This document shows, in pieces, positions 10,529-20,332 of a stretch of 64,000 bases of DNA. Under the pieces are notes generated by a model. That model was not told where the DNA came from. It was given only the letters and a program-made list of their open reading frames with translations, and made no database searches. The stretch's first letter is position 1. Every line of letters starts with the position of its first letter. The translations under genes and the position numbers were made by a program. The stretch comes from Dechloromonas agitata is5 (GTDB taxonomy: Bacteria; Pseudomonadota; Gammaproteobacteria; Burkholderiales; Rhodocyclaceae): assembly GCF_000519045.1 (NCBI RefSeq), contig NZ_KI912532.1, positions 1,054,001 through 1,118,000 on the forward strand, written 5' to 3'.

Positions 10529-11202
10529 ACGTCACCCAGGATCTGTCCATCCTCCACCTCATCCTGCAGGCCAGCGCCGTCGTCCAGGTCGTCATGGCCC
10601 TGCTCGCCGGCGTCTCGCTGATGTCGTGGTACTACATTTTCATGAAGCTGTTTGCCGTCAAACAGGCGCGCGAGAAGACGGAAAACTTCGAGCGCGATTT
10701 CTGGTCCGGCGGCGACCTCAACAACCTGTACAACAGCGCCGTGAATGACCGCCATCACGCCGGTTCGATGGAGCGCATCTTCGAGGCCGGCTTCCGCGAA
10801 TTCACCAAGCTGCGCGGCCAGAAGAATCTCGATCCGAAGGACATCGTCGATGGCGCCCGCCGCGCCATGCGCGCTACCTACCAACGCGAGATGGATGCCC
10901 TCGAATCCCACCTCGCCTTCCTCGCCTCGGTCGGCTCCGTCTCGCCGTACATCGGTTTGTTCGGTACCGTTTGGGGCATCATGCATGCCTTCCGCGGCCT
11001 GTCCAACGTTGGCCAGGCGACGCTCGCTTCCGTCGCGCCCGGCATCGCCGAGGCGCTGGTCGCCACCGCCATCGGCCTGTTCGCCGCCATTCCGGCGGTC
11101 CTCGCCTACAACCGCTTCTCGCACGACATCGACCGCCTCGCCGTGCGCTATGAGAGCTTCATGGAAGAGTTCTCGAACATCATCCAGCGCCAGATGAGGT
11201 AA
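10525..11202 (+). CDS. tolQ: Tol-Pal system proton channel subunit TolQ
   Basis: TolQ is the ExbB/MotA-like inner-membrane stator that with TolR uses proton motive force to energise TolA during outer-membrane constriction at division. The 225-residue protein has three membrane segments (about residues 15 to 38, 130 to 152 and 165 to 188) and the conserved cytoplasmic-to-TM segment SVSPYIGLFGTVWGI. The start is the ATG overlapping the ybgC stop. A longer in-frame reading is spurious. Confidence 0.95.
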   Translation: MNVTQDLSILHLILQASAVVQVVMALLAGVSLMSWYYIFMKLFAVKQAREKTENFERDFWSGGDLNNLYNSAVNDRHHAGSMERIFEAGFREFTKLRGQKNLDPKDIVDGARRAMRATYQREMDALESHLAFLASVGSVSPYIGLFGTVWGIMHAFRGLSNVGQATLASVAPGIAEALVATAIGLFAAIPAVLAYNRFSHDIDRLAVRYESFMEEFSNIIQRQMR

Positions 11203-11208
11203 GGCGAA

Positions 11209-11610
11209 ATGCGCCAACGTCGCCTCAAGAACGAAATCAACGTCGTCCCCTACATCGACGTGATGCTGGTGCTGCTTGTCATCTTCATGGTGGCGACACC
11301 GATGATGACGACCGGTTCGGTCGATTTGCCGACTTCCGGTACGGCACCGCAAAAGCCGGACAAATACCTGAAGGTGCAGGTTGAGCAGGATGGTGCGCTG
11401 ACTGTTTTCGACGCCGACGGCAAGCCGACCAAGGTCAAGGGTCTGAAGAATCTCAAGGACACCCTGCTGCCCCTCAAGGGCGACGACGACAAGATGGCCG
11501 TGCTGGTCGCTGGCGACAAGGAAACGCAGTACAAAAACGTGATCGAAGTACTCGATGAAGTGAAGAAAATGCATTTCGAGCGCGTCGGCCTGGAAACCAG
11601 CAGCAAGTAA
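11209..11610 (+). CDS. tolR: Tol-Pal stator subunit TolR
   Basis: This 133-residue ExbD/TolR protein has one membrane helix (about residues 14 to 33) and a periplasmic domain. The protonatable aspartate of the channel is D17 in VPYIDVMLVL. It begins 6 bases after tolQ and ends 3 bases before tolA, as expected for a tightly coupled operon. Confidence 0.95.
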   Translation: MRQRRLKNEINVVPYIDVMLVLLVIFMVATPMMTTGSVDLPTSGTAPQKPDKYLKVQVEQDGALTVFDADGKPTKVKGLKNLKDTLLPLKGDDDKMAVLVAGDKETQYKNVIEVLDEVKKMHFERVGLETSSK

Positions 11611-11613
11611 GCA

Positions 11614-12417
11614 ATGATCCTCGAGCGTCCCGAAGAACCCGGCAAGAAATATGCGCTGGCACTGACCGTGCTGGTGCATCTGCTGCTGGCGGCCTTCCTG
11701 TTCTTTGGCGTGCAGTGGAAGCGCAGTAAACCGGAAGTCTATGAGGTCGAGTTGTGGTCGCCGACACCGCGCCCGGCAACCCAGGTCGTCGCGCCACCGC
11801 CGCCTCCACCGGAAGTGAAGCCGCCGCCGAAACCCGAGCCCAAGCCGGAACCGAAGGTCGAGCCGCCGCCGAAAAAACCGGATATCGCGATCAAGGAAGA
11901 AAAAAAGAAGCCCGAGCCGCCCAAGCCGGAACCCAAGAAACCGGAGCCGCCCAAGCCCGAGCCCAAAAAGCCGGAACCGCCGAAGCTGGAGGCCAAGCCG
12001 CAGCCGAAGTTCGATTTCAGCAAGGAACTGGCCAGCGAAGCCTCGCAACTGAAATCCTCGGCCAAGAGTGCCGCGACGGCACAGCAGATGGCTCATGCAG
12101 CCGCTGCCGAGGCCGAGCAGCGCGCGTCGGCCAACAAGCGTGGCAAGGCGGACTACGCCAACAAGATACGCGGCAAGGTGCGTGGCAACATCGTCTTGCC
12201 GCCGAGCATCCAGGGCAATCCGGAAGCCGTGTTCATGGTCGAACAACTGCCGACCGGCGAAGTGCTCGATGTCAGGCTCAAGCGTTCCAGCGGCAATGGT
12301 GTGCTCGACCGGGCAATCGAGACTGCGATCCGCAAGTCGTCACCGTTGCCCAAGCCGGACGATCCCTCGCTGTTCGAGCGGACGCTGGAAATCAAATACC
12401 GCCCGTTTGAAGAGTAA
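11614..12417 (+). CDS. tolA: Tol-Pal energy-transducing protein TolA
   Basis: TolA spans the periplasm from TolQR to TolB and Pal. Visible layout of the 267 residues: cytoplasmic start, one membrane helix (about 13 to 32) with VHLLL, then a long extended region rich in Pro, Lys and Glu built from repeats of PKPEPKKPEPP (about 60 to 130). A short helical Ala-rich stretch and a TonB/TolA C-terminal domain (about 175 to 267) follow. The helical domain II is much shorter than in E. coli (421 residues) and is replaced by a Pro-rich rod, as in many betaproteobacteria. Confidence 0.92.
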   Translation: MILERPEEPGKKYALALTVLVHLLLAAFLFFGVQWKRSKPEVYEVELWSPTPRPATQVVAPPPPPPEVKPPPKPEPKPEPKVEPPPKKPDIAIKEEKKKPEPPKPEPKKPEPPKPEPKKPEPPKLEAKPQPKFDFSKELASEASQLKSSAKSAATAQQMAHAAAAEAEQRASANKRGKADYANKIRGKVRGNIVLPPSIQGNPEAVFMVEQLPTGEVLDVRLKRSSGNGVLDRAIETAIRKSSPLPKPDDPSLFERTLEIKYRPFEE

Positions 12418-12438
12418 AATCGCGCGAAACTTTTGAAA

Positions 12439-13719
12439 ATGAACGCAATGTCCCGACTTTCCCGCCGCGCTTTCCTCGCCGTTGCGCTGTTCAGCGCCGG
12501 CCTGGCCCAGGCCCAACTGTCCATCGAGATCACCGGCGCCGGTGCCAATCGCATTCCGGTCGCCATCGTCGATTTTCCTGGCGATCCGGCCGCTTCCCGC
12601 GTCATCACCGCCACGGTGCGCAGTGATCTGGAGCGCAGCGGCCTGTTCAAGCTGGTCGATCATGGGGGCCTGGCTTTCGATGAAAATGCGCCGATCAATC
12701 ACGCCGACTGGAAGGCACGCGGTGCTGACGCGATGGCGGCGGGCAGTATCGGGCGCAGTGCCGATGGTCGCATGGAAGCCCGTTTCCGCCTCTACGATTC
12801 GCAAAAAGGTGTGTCCCTGGGCGGTGCCGCCTACGTCACCAGCAATACCCAGTTGCGCGCCGCCGGCCATCGCATCGCCGATTACATCTACGAAAAGCTG
12901 ACCGGCGAGAAGGGTGTCTTCTCGACGCGCATCGCCTATGTCGTCAAATCCCGCGGTCAGTTCCTGCTGCAGATCGCCGATTCCGATGGCCAGAACGCCG
13001 CGACGGCGCTGACTTCGGCCGAACCGATCATTTCCCCGGCCTGGTCGCCGGACGGCAGCAAGCTGGCCTACGTTTCCTTCGAGAAGAAGAAGCCGGTCAT
13101 CTACGTGCATTCCCTGGCCTCCGGCCAGCGCATCATTGTTGCCAATTTCAAGGGCTCCAACTCGGCGCCAGCCTGGTCGCCGGATGGTCGCAAGCTCGCC
13201 ATCGTGCTCTCCAAGGACGGCAATTCCCAGTTGTATACGGTCAATGCCGATGGCAGCGGCCTGCAACGTATCACCCAGTCGTCCGGCATCGATACCGAGC
13301 CGCGCTACGCGGCCGACGGCGGCAGCATTTACTTCACCTCCGACCGCGGCGGCAGCCCGCAGATCTATCAGGTCGGGGCCGGTGGCGGCGAGGCGCGCCG
13401 CGTCACTTTCGAAGGTTCCTACAACGTCTCGCCGCGCCCCTCGCCGGATGGCAAGAGCCTCGCCTTCATCACCCGCCGCGAAGGCCGCTTCCAGCTCGCC
13501 GTGATGGATCTGGCCAGTCGCCAGGTGCAGGTGTTGAGTGATTCGAACAAGGACGAATCCCCGAGTTTCGCCCCGAATAGCCGCATGATCCTGATCGCCA
13601 CGGAAATTGGCGGGCGCGGCGTCCTATCCGCTGTTTCCAGCGATGGCAGGATCAAACAACGCCTCACGGTCGCTGCCGGCGATGTCCGCGAACCGGCCTG
13701 GGGCCCTTACTATCAATAA
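12439..13719 (+). CDS. tolB: Tol-Pal periplasmic beta-propeller protein TolB
   Basis: TolB is the periplasmic partner that cycles between Pal and TolA. It has a signal peptide ending LAQA, an N-terminal alpha/beta domain (to about residue 165) and a six-bladed propeller with repeated SPAWSPDGSKLAYVS-like units. The signal peptide carries LSRRAFLA, close to the twin-arginine consensus, so Tat export is possible. Starts at 12439 or 12448 (a second in-frame ATG) cannot be told apart, since neither has a strong ribosome binding site. Confidence 0.94.
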   Translation: MNAMSRLSRRAFLAVALFSAGLAQAQLSIEITGAGANRIPVAIVDFPGDPAASRVITATVRSDLERSGLFKLVDHGGLAFDENAPINHADWKARGADAMAAGSIGRSADGRMEARFRLYDSQKGVSLGGAAYVTSNTQLRAAGHRIADYIYEKLTGEKGVFSTRIAYVVKSRGQFLLQIADSDGQNAATALTSAEPIISPAWSPDGSKLAYVSFEKKKPVIYVHSLASGQRIIVANFKGSNSAPAWSPDGRKLAIVLSKDGNSQLYTVNADGSGLQRITQSSGIDTEPRYAADGGSIYFTSDRGGSPQIYQVGAGGGEARRVTFEGSYNVSPRPSPDGKSLAFITRREGRFQLAVMDLASRQVQVLSDSNKDESPSFAPNSRMILIATEIGGRGVLSAVSSDGRIKQRLTVAAGDVREPAWGPYYQ

Positions 13720-13738
13720 TCCGCACCGGAGTCATGTC

Positions 13739-14281
13739 GTGAAGAAACTGCTCATCCCCGCCCTGCTGTCGGCCCTGCTGGCTGCCTGTTCCACCACCCC
13801 CCTGCCGGAAGACGGCGGCGCCCCGGTCGAGTCGCGTAGCGGCGCCAGCACCGGCGTCACCCCGGTGACCGCCGGCGGCCTTGATGCCAGCGGCCTGCCG
13901 CGCGAGCTGACCGATCCGAAGAGCAAGCTGTCGCAGCGCAGCATCTACTTCGATCTCGACAAGTACGAAGTCAAGGATGAGTACAAGGATCTGGTTGCCG
14001 CCCACGCCAAGTACCTGAGCACCAACAAGGGCTTCAAGGTGCTGATTCAGGGCAATACCGACGAGCGCGGCAGCCGCGAATACAACCTGTCGCTCGGCCA
14101 GAAGCGTGCCGAAGCCGTCAAGCGTTCGCTGGCCCTGCTCGGCGTCAAGGATGACCAGATCGAATCCGTCAGCCTGGGCGAGGAAAAGCCGAAGAACCCG
14201 GGTCACGACGAAACCGCCTGGGCCGAGAACCGTCGCGCCGACATCCTGTACAAGGCCCCGGACGGCCGCGGCGAGTTCTAA
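13739..14281 (+). CDS. pal: Peptidoglycan-associated lipoprotein Pal
   Basis: Pal is the outer-membrane lipoprotein that binds peptidoglycan. GTG start giving VKKLLIPALLSALLAAC, with a lipobox at LLAAC (lipidated Cys at residue 17). The C-terminal OmpA-like domain (about 75 to 175) has the GNTDERGSREYN and LGQKRAEAVKRSL elements, including the Asp and Arg that contact diaminopimelate. It lies 19 bases after tolB. The in-frame reading further upstream runs inside tolB and is not real. Confidence 0.95.
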   Translation: MKKLLIPALLSALLAACSTTPLPEDGGAPVESRSGASTGVTPVTAGGLDASGLPRELTDPKSKLSQRSIYFDLDKYEVKDEYKDLVAAHAKYLSTNKGFKVLIQGNTDERGSREYNLSLGQKRAEAVKRSLALLGVKDDQIESVSLGEEKPKNPGHDETAWAENRRADILYKAPDGRGEF

Positions 14282-14284
14282 GTC

Positions 14285-15031
14285 ATGCGCCCGGTTCGAA
14301 TCGCCCTGTTGATTGCCGCCCTGGGTGCCGCGCAGGCCCAGGCCGGTGTCTTCGACGACGACGAGGCGCGTCGCCAGATCGCCGACCACCGCATCAAGAC
14401 GGAGGCGCGATTCGACCAGCAGGCCAAGGCCCAGCTGGATCTGGCCAACCAGATCCAGCAACAGGCCGAAGAGATCGCCCGCCTGCGCGGGCAGATCGAA
14501 ACGCTGACCTATGAGCTGGAAACGGCCAAGAAGCGTCAGCAGGATTTCTATCTCGACCTCGATACGCGCCTGCGCAAATTCGAGGCGCCGGCTGCGTCGG
14601 CTGCCGACGGCGCCGACCCGGCTGCCACCGCAGCCCAGGCCAAACCGGCCGGCGACCCGGCGCGCGAGGCACAGGAATACGAAGCCGCGCTCAACCAGTT
14701 CAAGGCCGGCAAGTACAAGGATGCTGCGACTGGCTTCGCGGCCTTCGTGCAAAAGCATCCGGACAGCCAGTTGGCACCCAATGCCCAGTACTGGCTGGGC
14801 AATGCCTGGTATGCCCAGCGTGACTGCAAGCGTGCCATCGAGGCGCAGAGCGTCGTCACCACCAAGTACGCTGACAGCCCGAAGGCGCCCGATGCCTGGC
14901 TGGCGATGGCGACCTGCCAACAGGAAATGGGCAGCGCCGGCGCTGCCAAGCGCTCGCTGGAAACCCTGGTCGCCAAATATCCCAACGTGCCGGCGGCCGA
15001 AACCGCCCGCGAACGGCTGAAGAAGAAGTAA
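14285..15031 (+). CDS. cpoB: Cell division coordinator CpoB (YbgF)
   Basis: This 248-residue periplasmic protein links Tol-Pal with peptidoglycan synthesis at division. It has a signal peptide (residues 1 to about 21, ending AQAQA), a coiled coil for trimerisation (about 30 to 100), an Ala/Pro linker, and a C-terminal TPR domain (about 125 to 245, YEAALNQFKAGKYKDAATGF and later repeats). It starts 3 bases after pal. Standard last gene of tol-pal clusters. Confidence 0.92.
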   Translation: MRPVRIALLIAALGAAQAQAGVFDDDEARRQIADHRIKTEARFDQQAKAQLDLANQIQQQAEEIARLRGQIETLTYELETAKKRQQDFYLDLDTRLRKFEAPAASAADGADPAATAAQAKPAGDPAREAQEYEAALNQFKAGKYKDAATGFAAFVQKHPDSQLAPNAQYWLGNAWYAQRDCKRAIEAQSVVTTKYADSPKAPDAWLAMATCQQEMGSAGAAKRSLETLVAKYPNVPAAETARERLKKK

Positions 15032-15670
15032 TTGGCCCTGCGCATTACCGAAATTTTCTACTCGCTGCAGGGCGAGGCGACGCGGGTCGGCCTGCCCACC
15101 GTGTTCGTCCGCCTGACCGGTTGCCCGTTGCGCTGTACGTGGTGCGACACGACCTACAGCTTCACCGGCGGCGAGCCGGCCACCAGCCAATCGGTGCTGG
15201 CCGAAGTGGCGAAGTACCCGGCCCGCCAGGTCTGCGTCACCGGTGGCGAACCGCTGTCGCAGAAGGAATGCCTGCCCCTGCTGACGGCGTTGTGCGACGC
15301 CGGCTACGATGTGTCGCTGGAAACCTCCGGGGCGCTTGATGTTTCCGGAGTCGATCCACGCGTCTCGCGCATCATGGATCTCAAGGCGCCGGATTCCGGC
15401 GAGGCCGGGCGCAACCTGTGGGCCAACCTCGATTGCCTGACCGGCCGCGACGAGATCAAGATCGTCGTCGCCTCGCGCGGCGATTATGAATGGGCGCGCG
15501 ATGTCATTCGCCAGCGCCGCATCGACGCCATATCCCCCGTCCTCCTTTCTCCTGCCCAGGGTCTGATCGAAGCCCGGTCGCTGGCCGACTGGATACTCGA
15601 AGATGGCCTCAACGTCCGCTTCCAGCTGCAACTGCACAAGCTGCTTTGGGGTAACATGCAGGGAAAATAG
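15032..15670 (+). CDS. queE: 7-carboxy-7-deazaguanine synthase QueE
   Basis: QueE is a radical SAM enzyme converting 6-carboxy-tetrahydropterin to 7-carboxy-7-deazaguanine for queuosine tRNA modification. The [4Fe-4S] cysteines are C31, C35 and C38 in GCPLRCTWCDT (CxxxCxxC). VCVTGGEPLSQ is the SAM-binding GGEP motif. The start is a TTG immediately after the cpoB stop, giving LALRITEIFYSLQGEA, which fits the family N-terminus. It is separated from queC by two c-di-GMP-related genes. Confidence 0.93.
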   Translation: MALRITEIFYSLQGEATRVGLPTVFVRLTGCPLRCTWCDTTYSFTGGEPATSQSVLAEVAKYPARQVCVTGGEPLSQKECLPLLTALCDAGYDVSLETSGALDVSGVDPRVSRIMDLKAPDSGEAGRNLWANLDCLTGRDEIKIVVASRGDYEWARDVIRQRRIDAISPVLLSPAQGLIEARSLADWILEDGLNVRFQLQLHKLLWGNMQGK

Positions 15671-15683
15671 AGGGGGGACAACG

Positions 15684-16046
15684 TTGAACCAGAATCGTCG
15701 CAAATTTTCACGCATCCCATTCAAGACGGAAGCCCGCTTGTTCCTGCCGGATGGCGAACATGCAGTCGAAGTCCTTGACCTTTCGTTGCAGGGCGCCCTG
15801 ATCCACCCGAAGGGGGCGATGTACGTCACGGTCGGCACCAACGGCACGCTGAAGATCAGTCTCGACGACATGGGGAGCAGCATCCGCATGGAGGTCGCCG
15901 TCGTTCATCACGTCGCCGATCACTATGGCCTGGCGTGCCGTGAAATCGACCTCGACAGCGTGACGCACCTGCGCCGCCTGGTCCAGCTGAACCTGGGCGA
16001 TGAGGCGCTTGCCGACCGGGAATTCGCCCTGCTGGCGAGCGCCTGA
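15684..16046 (+). CDS. PilZ-domain protein
   Basis: This 120-residue protein carries the PilZ signature RRKFSRIPF near its start and the downstream DLSLQGALI block, i.e. the RxxxR and D/NxSxxG c-di-GMP-binding motifs. TTG is the probable start, preceded by GAGGGGGGA. It is a likely c-di-GMP receptor with no other domain. It lies just upstream of a gene with diguanylate cyclase and phosphodiesterase domains, which suggests shared signalling, though they are separated by 164 bases with no recognised feature. Confidence 0.8.
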   Translation: MNQNRRKFSRIPFKTEARLFLPDGEHAVEVLDLSLQGALIHPKGAMYVTVGTNGTLKISLDDMGSSIRMEVAVVHHVADHYGLACREIDLDSVTHLRRLVQLNLGDEALADREFALLASA

Positions 16047-16210
16047 ACCTCCAACCGATTCACGCAATTCCTGCTGAAGGACAGGGCTGGTGTCTGCCTC
16101 CCGGTAGCCTGTTTCTGCGCAATCATGCCATTGACTAGGCTGCTGGCCGTAGGGGTCTGCCCTGGCGTCGCCGGAGCCATGCCTGCCGTTGCCTGCCTTG
16201 CTTTCGTACC

Positions 16211-18412
16211 ATGATTCACGATTCCGATCCTTCATCTGTTTGTTGTCTGGAGCAATTCCGGCAGCCCCTCGCCGTTACGCCTCCTGCGCTCTGTGCGCTG
16301 CAAAACGGCATCCTGGAGAATGCCGGGCGCGCCATCCTGGTCACCGATACTGCTGGCCGGCTCGTCTATTTCAACCCGGCCGCCCAGCGGATGCTGGGCT
16401 ATGCGTGGGAGGAGGTGGTCGGTCGGGTGACACCGCTGCTCTTCCACTTGCCCGACGAGCTCGCTGAGAAGGCGCATTTCCTCGGGGTGAGCGGGACGGC
16501 GGATTTTTCGGTTCTCATTGCTGGCTTGGGCCCCGATTGCCCGGCCGTCGAGGCAGACTGGACCTATGTGCGCAAAGACGGCTCGACCGTGCCGGTCAGC
16601 TTGACCATCAGCCAGATGCGCGATGCGGCCGGCGCGATTCAGGGCTATCTTGCCATCGCTTCCGACATTTCAAAGCGGCGCAAGCTCGAGCAGGATCTCC
16701 GCATTGCCGCCATCGCCTTCGAGTCGCAGGCGGCGATCATGGTGACTGACGCCCAGCAGCGCATCCTGCAGGTCAACGATGCGTTTACCCGGCTGACCGG
16801 CTATTCGGCGGAGGAGGCCATTGGCCGGACACCGAGTCTCCTCAAGTCGGGCCGGCAGGATGCGGCCTTCTATGCCGCGATGTGGCGTGAATTGAATGCC
16901 ACCGGGCGCTGGCAGGGCGAAATCTGGAATCGCCGGAAGAACGGAGAGAGTTTTCCCGAATGGCTGACGATCAACCGCATACGCGACGCTAGCGGTCAGC
17001 TGACGCACTATGTCAGCACGTTTTCCGACATCAGTGACCTGAAGGTGGCCGAATCGGAAATCCATCACCTGGCCTTCTACGATCCGTTGACCGCCATGCC
17101 CAATCGGCGTCTGCTGCTCAACCGCCTGGAGAAGGCCTGTTCGGCCAGTAAGCGGAGCGGCCAGTACGGTGCCTTGCTGATCATCGATATCGATCATTTC
17201 AAGACACTGAACGATACGCTGGGTCACGCTGTCGGCGACCGCTTGCTGGTTGAAGTAGCTTCCCGCCTCGCCGGCTGCATCCGCGAAGGCGATACGGCGG
17301 CTCGCTTGGGGGGCGACGAGTTTGTCGTGATGCTCGAGAACCTGGGGCAGAACGCCGCGGCTGCCGGGGTAAAGGCGGAAATCGTCGCCGAGAATATCCG
17401 TTTCGCTCTGGCCCGCCCGTACCTGCTGAGCGGCGATACGGAGTATTTCCGCTCGGCCAGCATCGGCATCAGCCTGTTCCACGAACACGACAAGACGGCC
17501 GACGTCTTGCTCAAGCAGGCCGATATCGCCCTGTATCGGGCAAAGGACGTCGGGCGCAACACCATCCGCTTCTTCGACGACGCGATGCAGACGGCACTCG
17601 ACGAACGGGCAGCGCTGGAGGCTGGCTTGCGGCGCGCCCTGGCGCGCGATGAATTCCTGCTCTACGCCCAGCCGCTGGTTGATACCGAATCCCGCGTGAT
17701 CGGCGCCGAAGTGCTGCTACGCTGGCAGGCCGCGGAGCGCGGGATGGTCCTGCCCGGCGATTTCATCCCGTTGGCCGAGGAAACCGGCCTGATCGTACCG
17801 ATCGGGCTCTGGGTGCTCGACCAGGCTTGTGCCGAACTGCGGCGCTGGGCCAGTGATCCGCAAACCGCCCGGCTATACCTGGCGGTCAACGTCAGTGCCC
17901 GGCAATTTCGCCAGCCCGATTTCGTGATGCAGGTTAGCGACGCCCTGGCGCGTTATGAAGTCGATCCCGGCCGGCTCAAGCTGGAACTGACGGAGAGCCT
18001 GTTGCTGGACAACGTCGAGGATGTCGTGGAGAAAATGCAGGCCCTGCGCCGGCTGGGTGTCCGTTTCTCGCTCGACGATTTCGGCACCGGCTTTGCCTCG
18101 CTGTCCTATCTGAAGCGTTTTCCGTTCGAGCAGTTGAAGGTCGACCGCTCCTTCATCCGCGACATCATGCGCAACAGCGATGATGCCGGTATCGTTCGCG
18201 CCATCATCGCCATGGGCAACACCTTGCGCCTCAACGTGGTGGCCGAGGGGGTCGAGGATGCCGAGCAGCACGCCTACCTGGCCCGGCATGGCTGCACCTT
18301 CTTCCAGGGCTACCTGTTCGGCAAGCCGATGCCCCTCGCCGATTTCCGCCGCATGCTGAGCGGAAATCGGGACGTGCTGCCGCCCTTGGCGGTGGGCGAT
18401 CAAGTCAGCTGA
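16211..18412 (+). CDS. PAS-PAS-GGDEF-EAL cyclic-di-GMP turnover protein
   Basis: This 733-residue cytosolic sensor has PAS 1 at about 33 to 155, PAS 2 at about 165 to 280, GGDEF at about 285 to 455 and EAL at about 470 to 720. The GGDEF motif is intact at 367 to 371, with an inhibitory I-site R358-x-x-D361 five residues upstream. EAL catalytic residues are also present: E500 in EVLLR, N560, the ELTES glutamate, D622-D623 in DDFGTG and K643. Both cyclase and phosphodiesterase activities are therefore possible. No membrane segment is seen. The PAS ligand is unknown. Confidence 0.92.
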   Translation: MIHDSDPSSVCCLEQFRQPLAVTPPALCALQNGILENAGRAILVTDTAGRLVYFNPAAQRMLGYAWEEVVGRVTPLLFHLPDELAEKAHFLGVSGTADFSVLIAGLGPDCPAVEADWTYVRKDGSTVPVSLTISQMRDAAGAIQGYLAIASDISKRRKLEQDLRIAAIAFESQAAIMVTDAQQRILQVNDAFTRLTGYSAEEAIGRTPSLLKSGRQDAAFYAAMWRELNATGRWQGEIWNRRKNGESFPEWLTINRIRDASGQLTHYVSTFSDISDLKVAESEIHHLAFYDPLTAMPNRRLLLNRLEKACSASKRSGQYGALLIIDIDHFKTLNDTLGHAVGDRLLVEVASRLAGCIREGDTAARLGGDEFVVMLENLGQNAAAAGVKAEIVAENIRFALARPYLLSGDTEYFRSASIGISLFHEHDKTADVLLKQADIALYRAKDVGRNTIRFFDDAMQTALDERAALEAGLRRALARDEFLLYAQPLVDTESRVIGAEVLLRWQAAERGMVLPGDFIPLAEETGLIVPIGLWVLDQACAELRRWASDPQTARLYLAVNVSARQFRQPDFVMQVSDALARYEVDPGRLKLELTESLLLDNVEDVVEKMQALRRLGVRFSLDDFGTGFASLSYLKRFPFEQLKVDRSFIRDIMRNSDDAGIVRAIIAMGNTLRLNVVAEGVEDAEQHAYLARHGCTFFQGYLFGKPMPLADFRRMLSGNRDVLPPLAVGDQVS

Positions 18413-18498
18413 GCGCCGCCCCGGCGCCACAAATTCCGGTGCCGGAACAAGCAGATACCGTCGCGGTCTACGGCCAATTTCGGGTATATTCGCGCCCC

Positions 18499-19176
18499 AT
18501 GATGAAGCCAGCCGTCGTCCTCCTTTCCGGTGGTCTCGATTCCGCCACCTGTCTCGCCATCGCCCGCAGCCAGGGGTTCGATTGTTATTGCCTGTCCTTT
18601 GACTACGGCCAGCGCCACAATGCCGAGCTGAAGGCGGCCGAACGCGTCGTCCAGGCGCTGGGCGCCAAGGAGCACCGCGTGCTCAACCTGGGCCTCGCCC
18701 AGTTCGGCGGCTCGGCGCTGACCGATACCTCGATCGCCGTGCCGACCGAAGGTATCCAGTCCGGCATTCCGGTGACCTATGTGCCGGCCCGCAACACCAT
18801 CATGCTGTCGCTGGCCCTGGCCTGGGCCGAGGTGCTGGGCAGCATGGACATCTTCGTTGGTGTCAATGCCGTCGACTATTCCGGTTACCCGGATTGCCGG
18901 CCCGAGTACATCGCCGCCTTCGAAAAAATGGCCAATCTGGCGACCCGGGCCGGGGTCGAGGGCCACAAGCTATCCATCCACGCCCCGTTGATTGCACTGT
19001 CCAAGGCCGACATCATCCGTGCCGGCACCGCGCTTGGCGTCGATTACGGGTTGACCGTCTCCTGTTACCAGGCCGACGAGCAGGGACGGGCCTGCGGTGC
19101 CTGTGATTCCTGCCGCCTGCGCGCCGAAGGCTTTGCCGCGGCCGGCCTGGCCGATCCCACCCTCTATCGCGGCTGA
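18499..19176 (+). CDS. queC: 7-cyano-7-deazaguanine synthase QueC
   Basis: QueC uses ATP and ammonia to make preQ0 from 7-carboxy-7-deazaguanine. The 225-residue protein has the PP-loop SGGLDS at 10 to 15 and a C-terminal zinc site of four cysteines in [19 protein letters not shown]. The start is at the double ATG (18499 or 18502), since both give the family N-terminus; upstream in-frame sequence overlaps a likely promoter with TATATT near 18485. queC directly precedes the YeeE/YedE gene. Confidence 0.95.
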   Translation: MMKPAVVLLSGGLDSATCLAIARSQGFDCYCLSFDYGQRHNAELKAAERVVQALGAKEHRVLNLGLAQFGGSALTDTSIAVPTEGIQSGIPVTYVPARNTIMLSLALAWAEVLGSMDIFVGVNAVDYSGYPDCRPEYIAAFEKMANLATRAGVEGHKLSIHAPLIALSKADIIRAGTALGVDYGLTVSCYQADEQGRACGACDSCRLRAEGFAAAGLADPTLYRG

Positions 19177-19178
19177 TC

Positions 19179-20282
19179 ATGGAAAACATCATTGCTCCGG
19201 CCTCCGTGCTCTGGCTGGCCTTCGCGGTTGCCTTCGTGTTCGGCGCCATTGGCCAGAAAACCCATTTCTGCACCATGGGTGCCGTGTCCGACATCGTCAA
19301 CATGGGCGACTGGAGCCGCATGCGCATGTGGCTGCTCGCCATCGGCGTCGCCATTCTCGGTGCCGGCGCGTTGCACGCCAGCGGCCAGATCGACCTCGGT
19401 AAATCCATCTACCGTACGCCAACGTTCACCTGGCTATCCTATCTGCTCGGCGGTGCCTGTTTCGGCATCGGCATGGTGCTAGCCTCCGGCTGCGGTTCGA
19501 AGACGCTGATCCGCATCGGTGGCGGTAACCTGAAGTCGCTGGTCGTCTTCCTGACCCTCGGCCTGGTCGCCTACATGACCATGCGCGGCGTGTTCGGCGT
19601 ATTTCGCGTCAATGTCCTGGAAAAAGCCGCCATTACTTTCCCCGGTGGGCAGGATGTGCCGGCCCTGCTTTCGGCGGCCGGCCTCGATCCGCAGATGGCA
19701 TTCTGGCTGGCCGTGCTCGGTATCGGCGGCGGTTTGACCGCCTTCTGCCTGCTCAAGCGCGATTTCTGGACGTTGGACAACCTGCTGGGCGGCCTCGGCA
19801 CCGGCCTGATGGTGGTCGCCGCCTGGTACGTCAGCGGGCACATCGGCTATGTCGCCGAGCATCCCGAAACGCTGGAGGAAGCCTTCATCGCCACCAACAG
19901 CGGTCGCATGGAGTCGCTGACCTTCGTCGCGCCCCAGGCCTACACGCTGGAACTGCTGATGTTGTGGTCGGATACCAGCCGCACGATGACATTCGCCATC
20001 GCCACGGTGCTGGGCGTGATCGCCGGTTCCTTCGCCTGGAGCCTGCTGACCCGCAACTTCCGCTGGGAGGGCTTCGTCAGCGTCGAGGATACGGCCAGCC
20101 ACCTGATTGGCGCGGCGCTGATGGGTTTCGGCGGCGTCGTCGCCATGGGGTGCACGGTCGGCCAGGGCATCACCGGCTTCTCGACCCTCGCGCTCGGTTC
20201 CATCGTCACCTTCGGGGCGATCGTGACGGCGGCCGCCGCCACCCTCAAGTTCCAGTACTGGCGGCTGATGCGCGAGGCCTGA
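19179..20282 (+). CDS. YeeE/YedE-family membrane transporter
   Basis: This 367-residue polytopic protein has about nine to ten membrane helices and two related halves. Each half carries a conserved cysteine motif: HFCTMGA and ASGCGSKTL in the first, MGCTVGQGITG in the second. These are characteristic of the YeeE/YedE (TsuA) family, where cysteines relay thiosulfate or related sulfur species across the membrane. It starts 2 bases after queC. Substrate here unproven; thiosulfate or another sulfur or selenium species is the best guess. Confidence 0.82.
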   Translation: MENIIAPASVLWLAFAVAFVFGAIGQKTHFCTMGAVSDIVNMGDWSRMRMWLLAIGVAILGAGALHASGQIDLGKSIYRTPTFTWLSYLLGGACFGIGMVLASGCGSKTLIRIGGGNLKSLVVFLTLGLVAYMTMRGVFGVFRVNVLEKAAITFPGGQDVPALLSAAGLDPQMAFWLAVLGIGGGLTAFCLLKRDFWTLDNLLGGLGTGLMVVAAWYVSGHIGYVAEHPETLEEAFIATNSGRMESLTFVAPQAYTLELLMLWSDTSRTMTFAIATVLGVIAGSFAWSLLTRNFRWEGFVSVEDTASHLIGAALMGFGGVVAMGCTVGQGITGFSTLALGSIVTFGAIVTAAAATLKFQYWRLMREA

Positions 20283-20306
20283 CCGGGCCCGCCAGATTGA
20301 CTGCAA

Positions 20307-20332
20307 CGAGGGCGCTCAGGCGCCCTCGTTTT
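20307..20332 (+). terminator. Intrinsic terminator after the YeeE/YedE gene
   Basis: A 9-bp perfect stem CGAGGGCGC / GCGCCCTCG with a TCAG loop is followed by TTTT. It overlaps the last codons of the convergent small gene, so the two genes share this end. Confidence 0.85.

Noticed and set aside
11820..12005. Tandem repeat in tolA considered as a possible DNA repeat element
   Set aside because: It encodes the expected periplasm-spanning Pro-Lys-Glu rod of TolA and keeps the frame.
10501..12246. 581-residue antisense frame over tolQRA, with Arg/Leu/Gly-rich repeats
   Set aside because: The repeats are the reverse reading of the TolA Pro/Lys/Glu repeat region.
16047..16210. Gap between the PilZ and GGDEF-EAL genes examined for a c-di-GMP riboswitch or tRNA
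   Set aside because: I could not find a conserved GEMME-type core, a cloverleaf or a terminator.
18413..18498. Region before queC examined for a preQ1 riboswitch
   Set aside because: It has no C-rich hairpin plus A-rich tail; only a TATATT -10-like element is seen.
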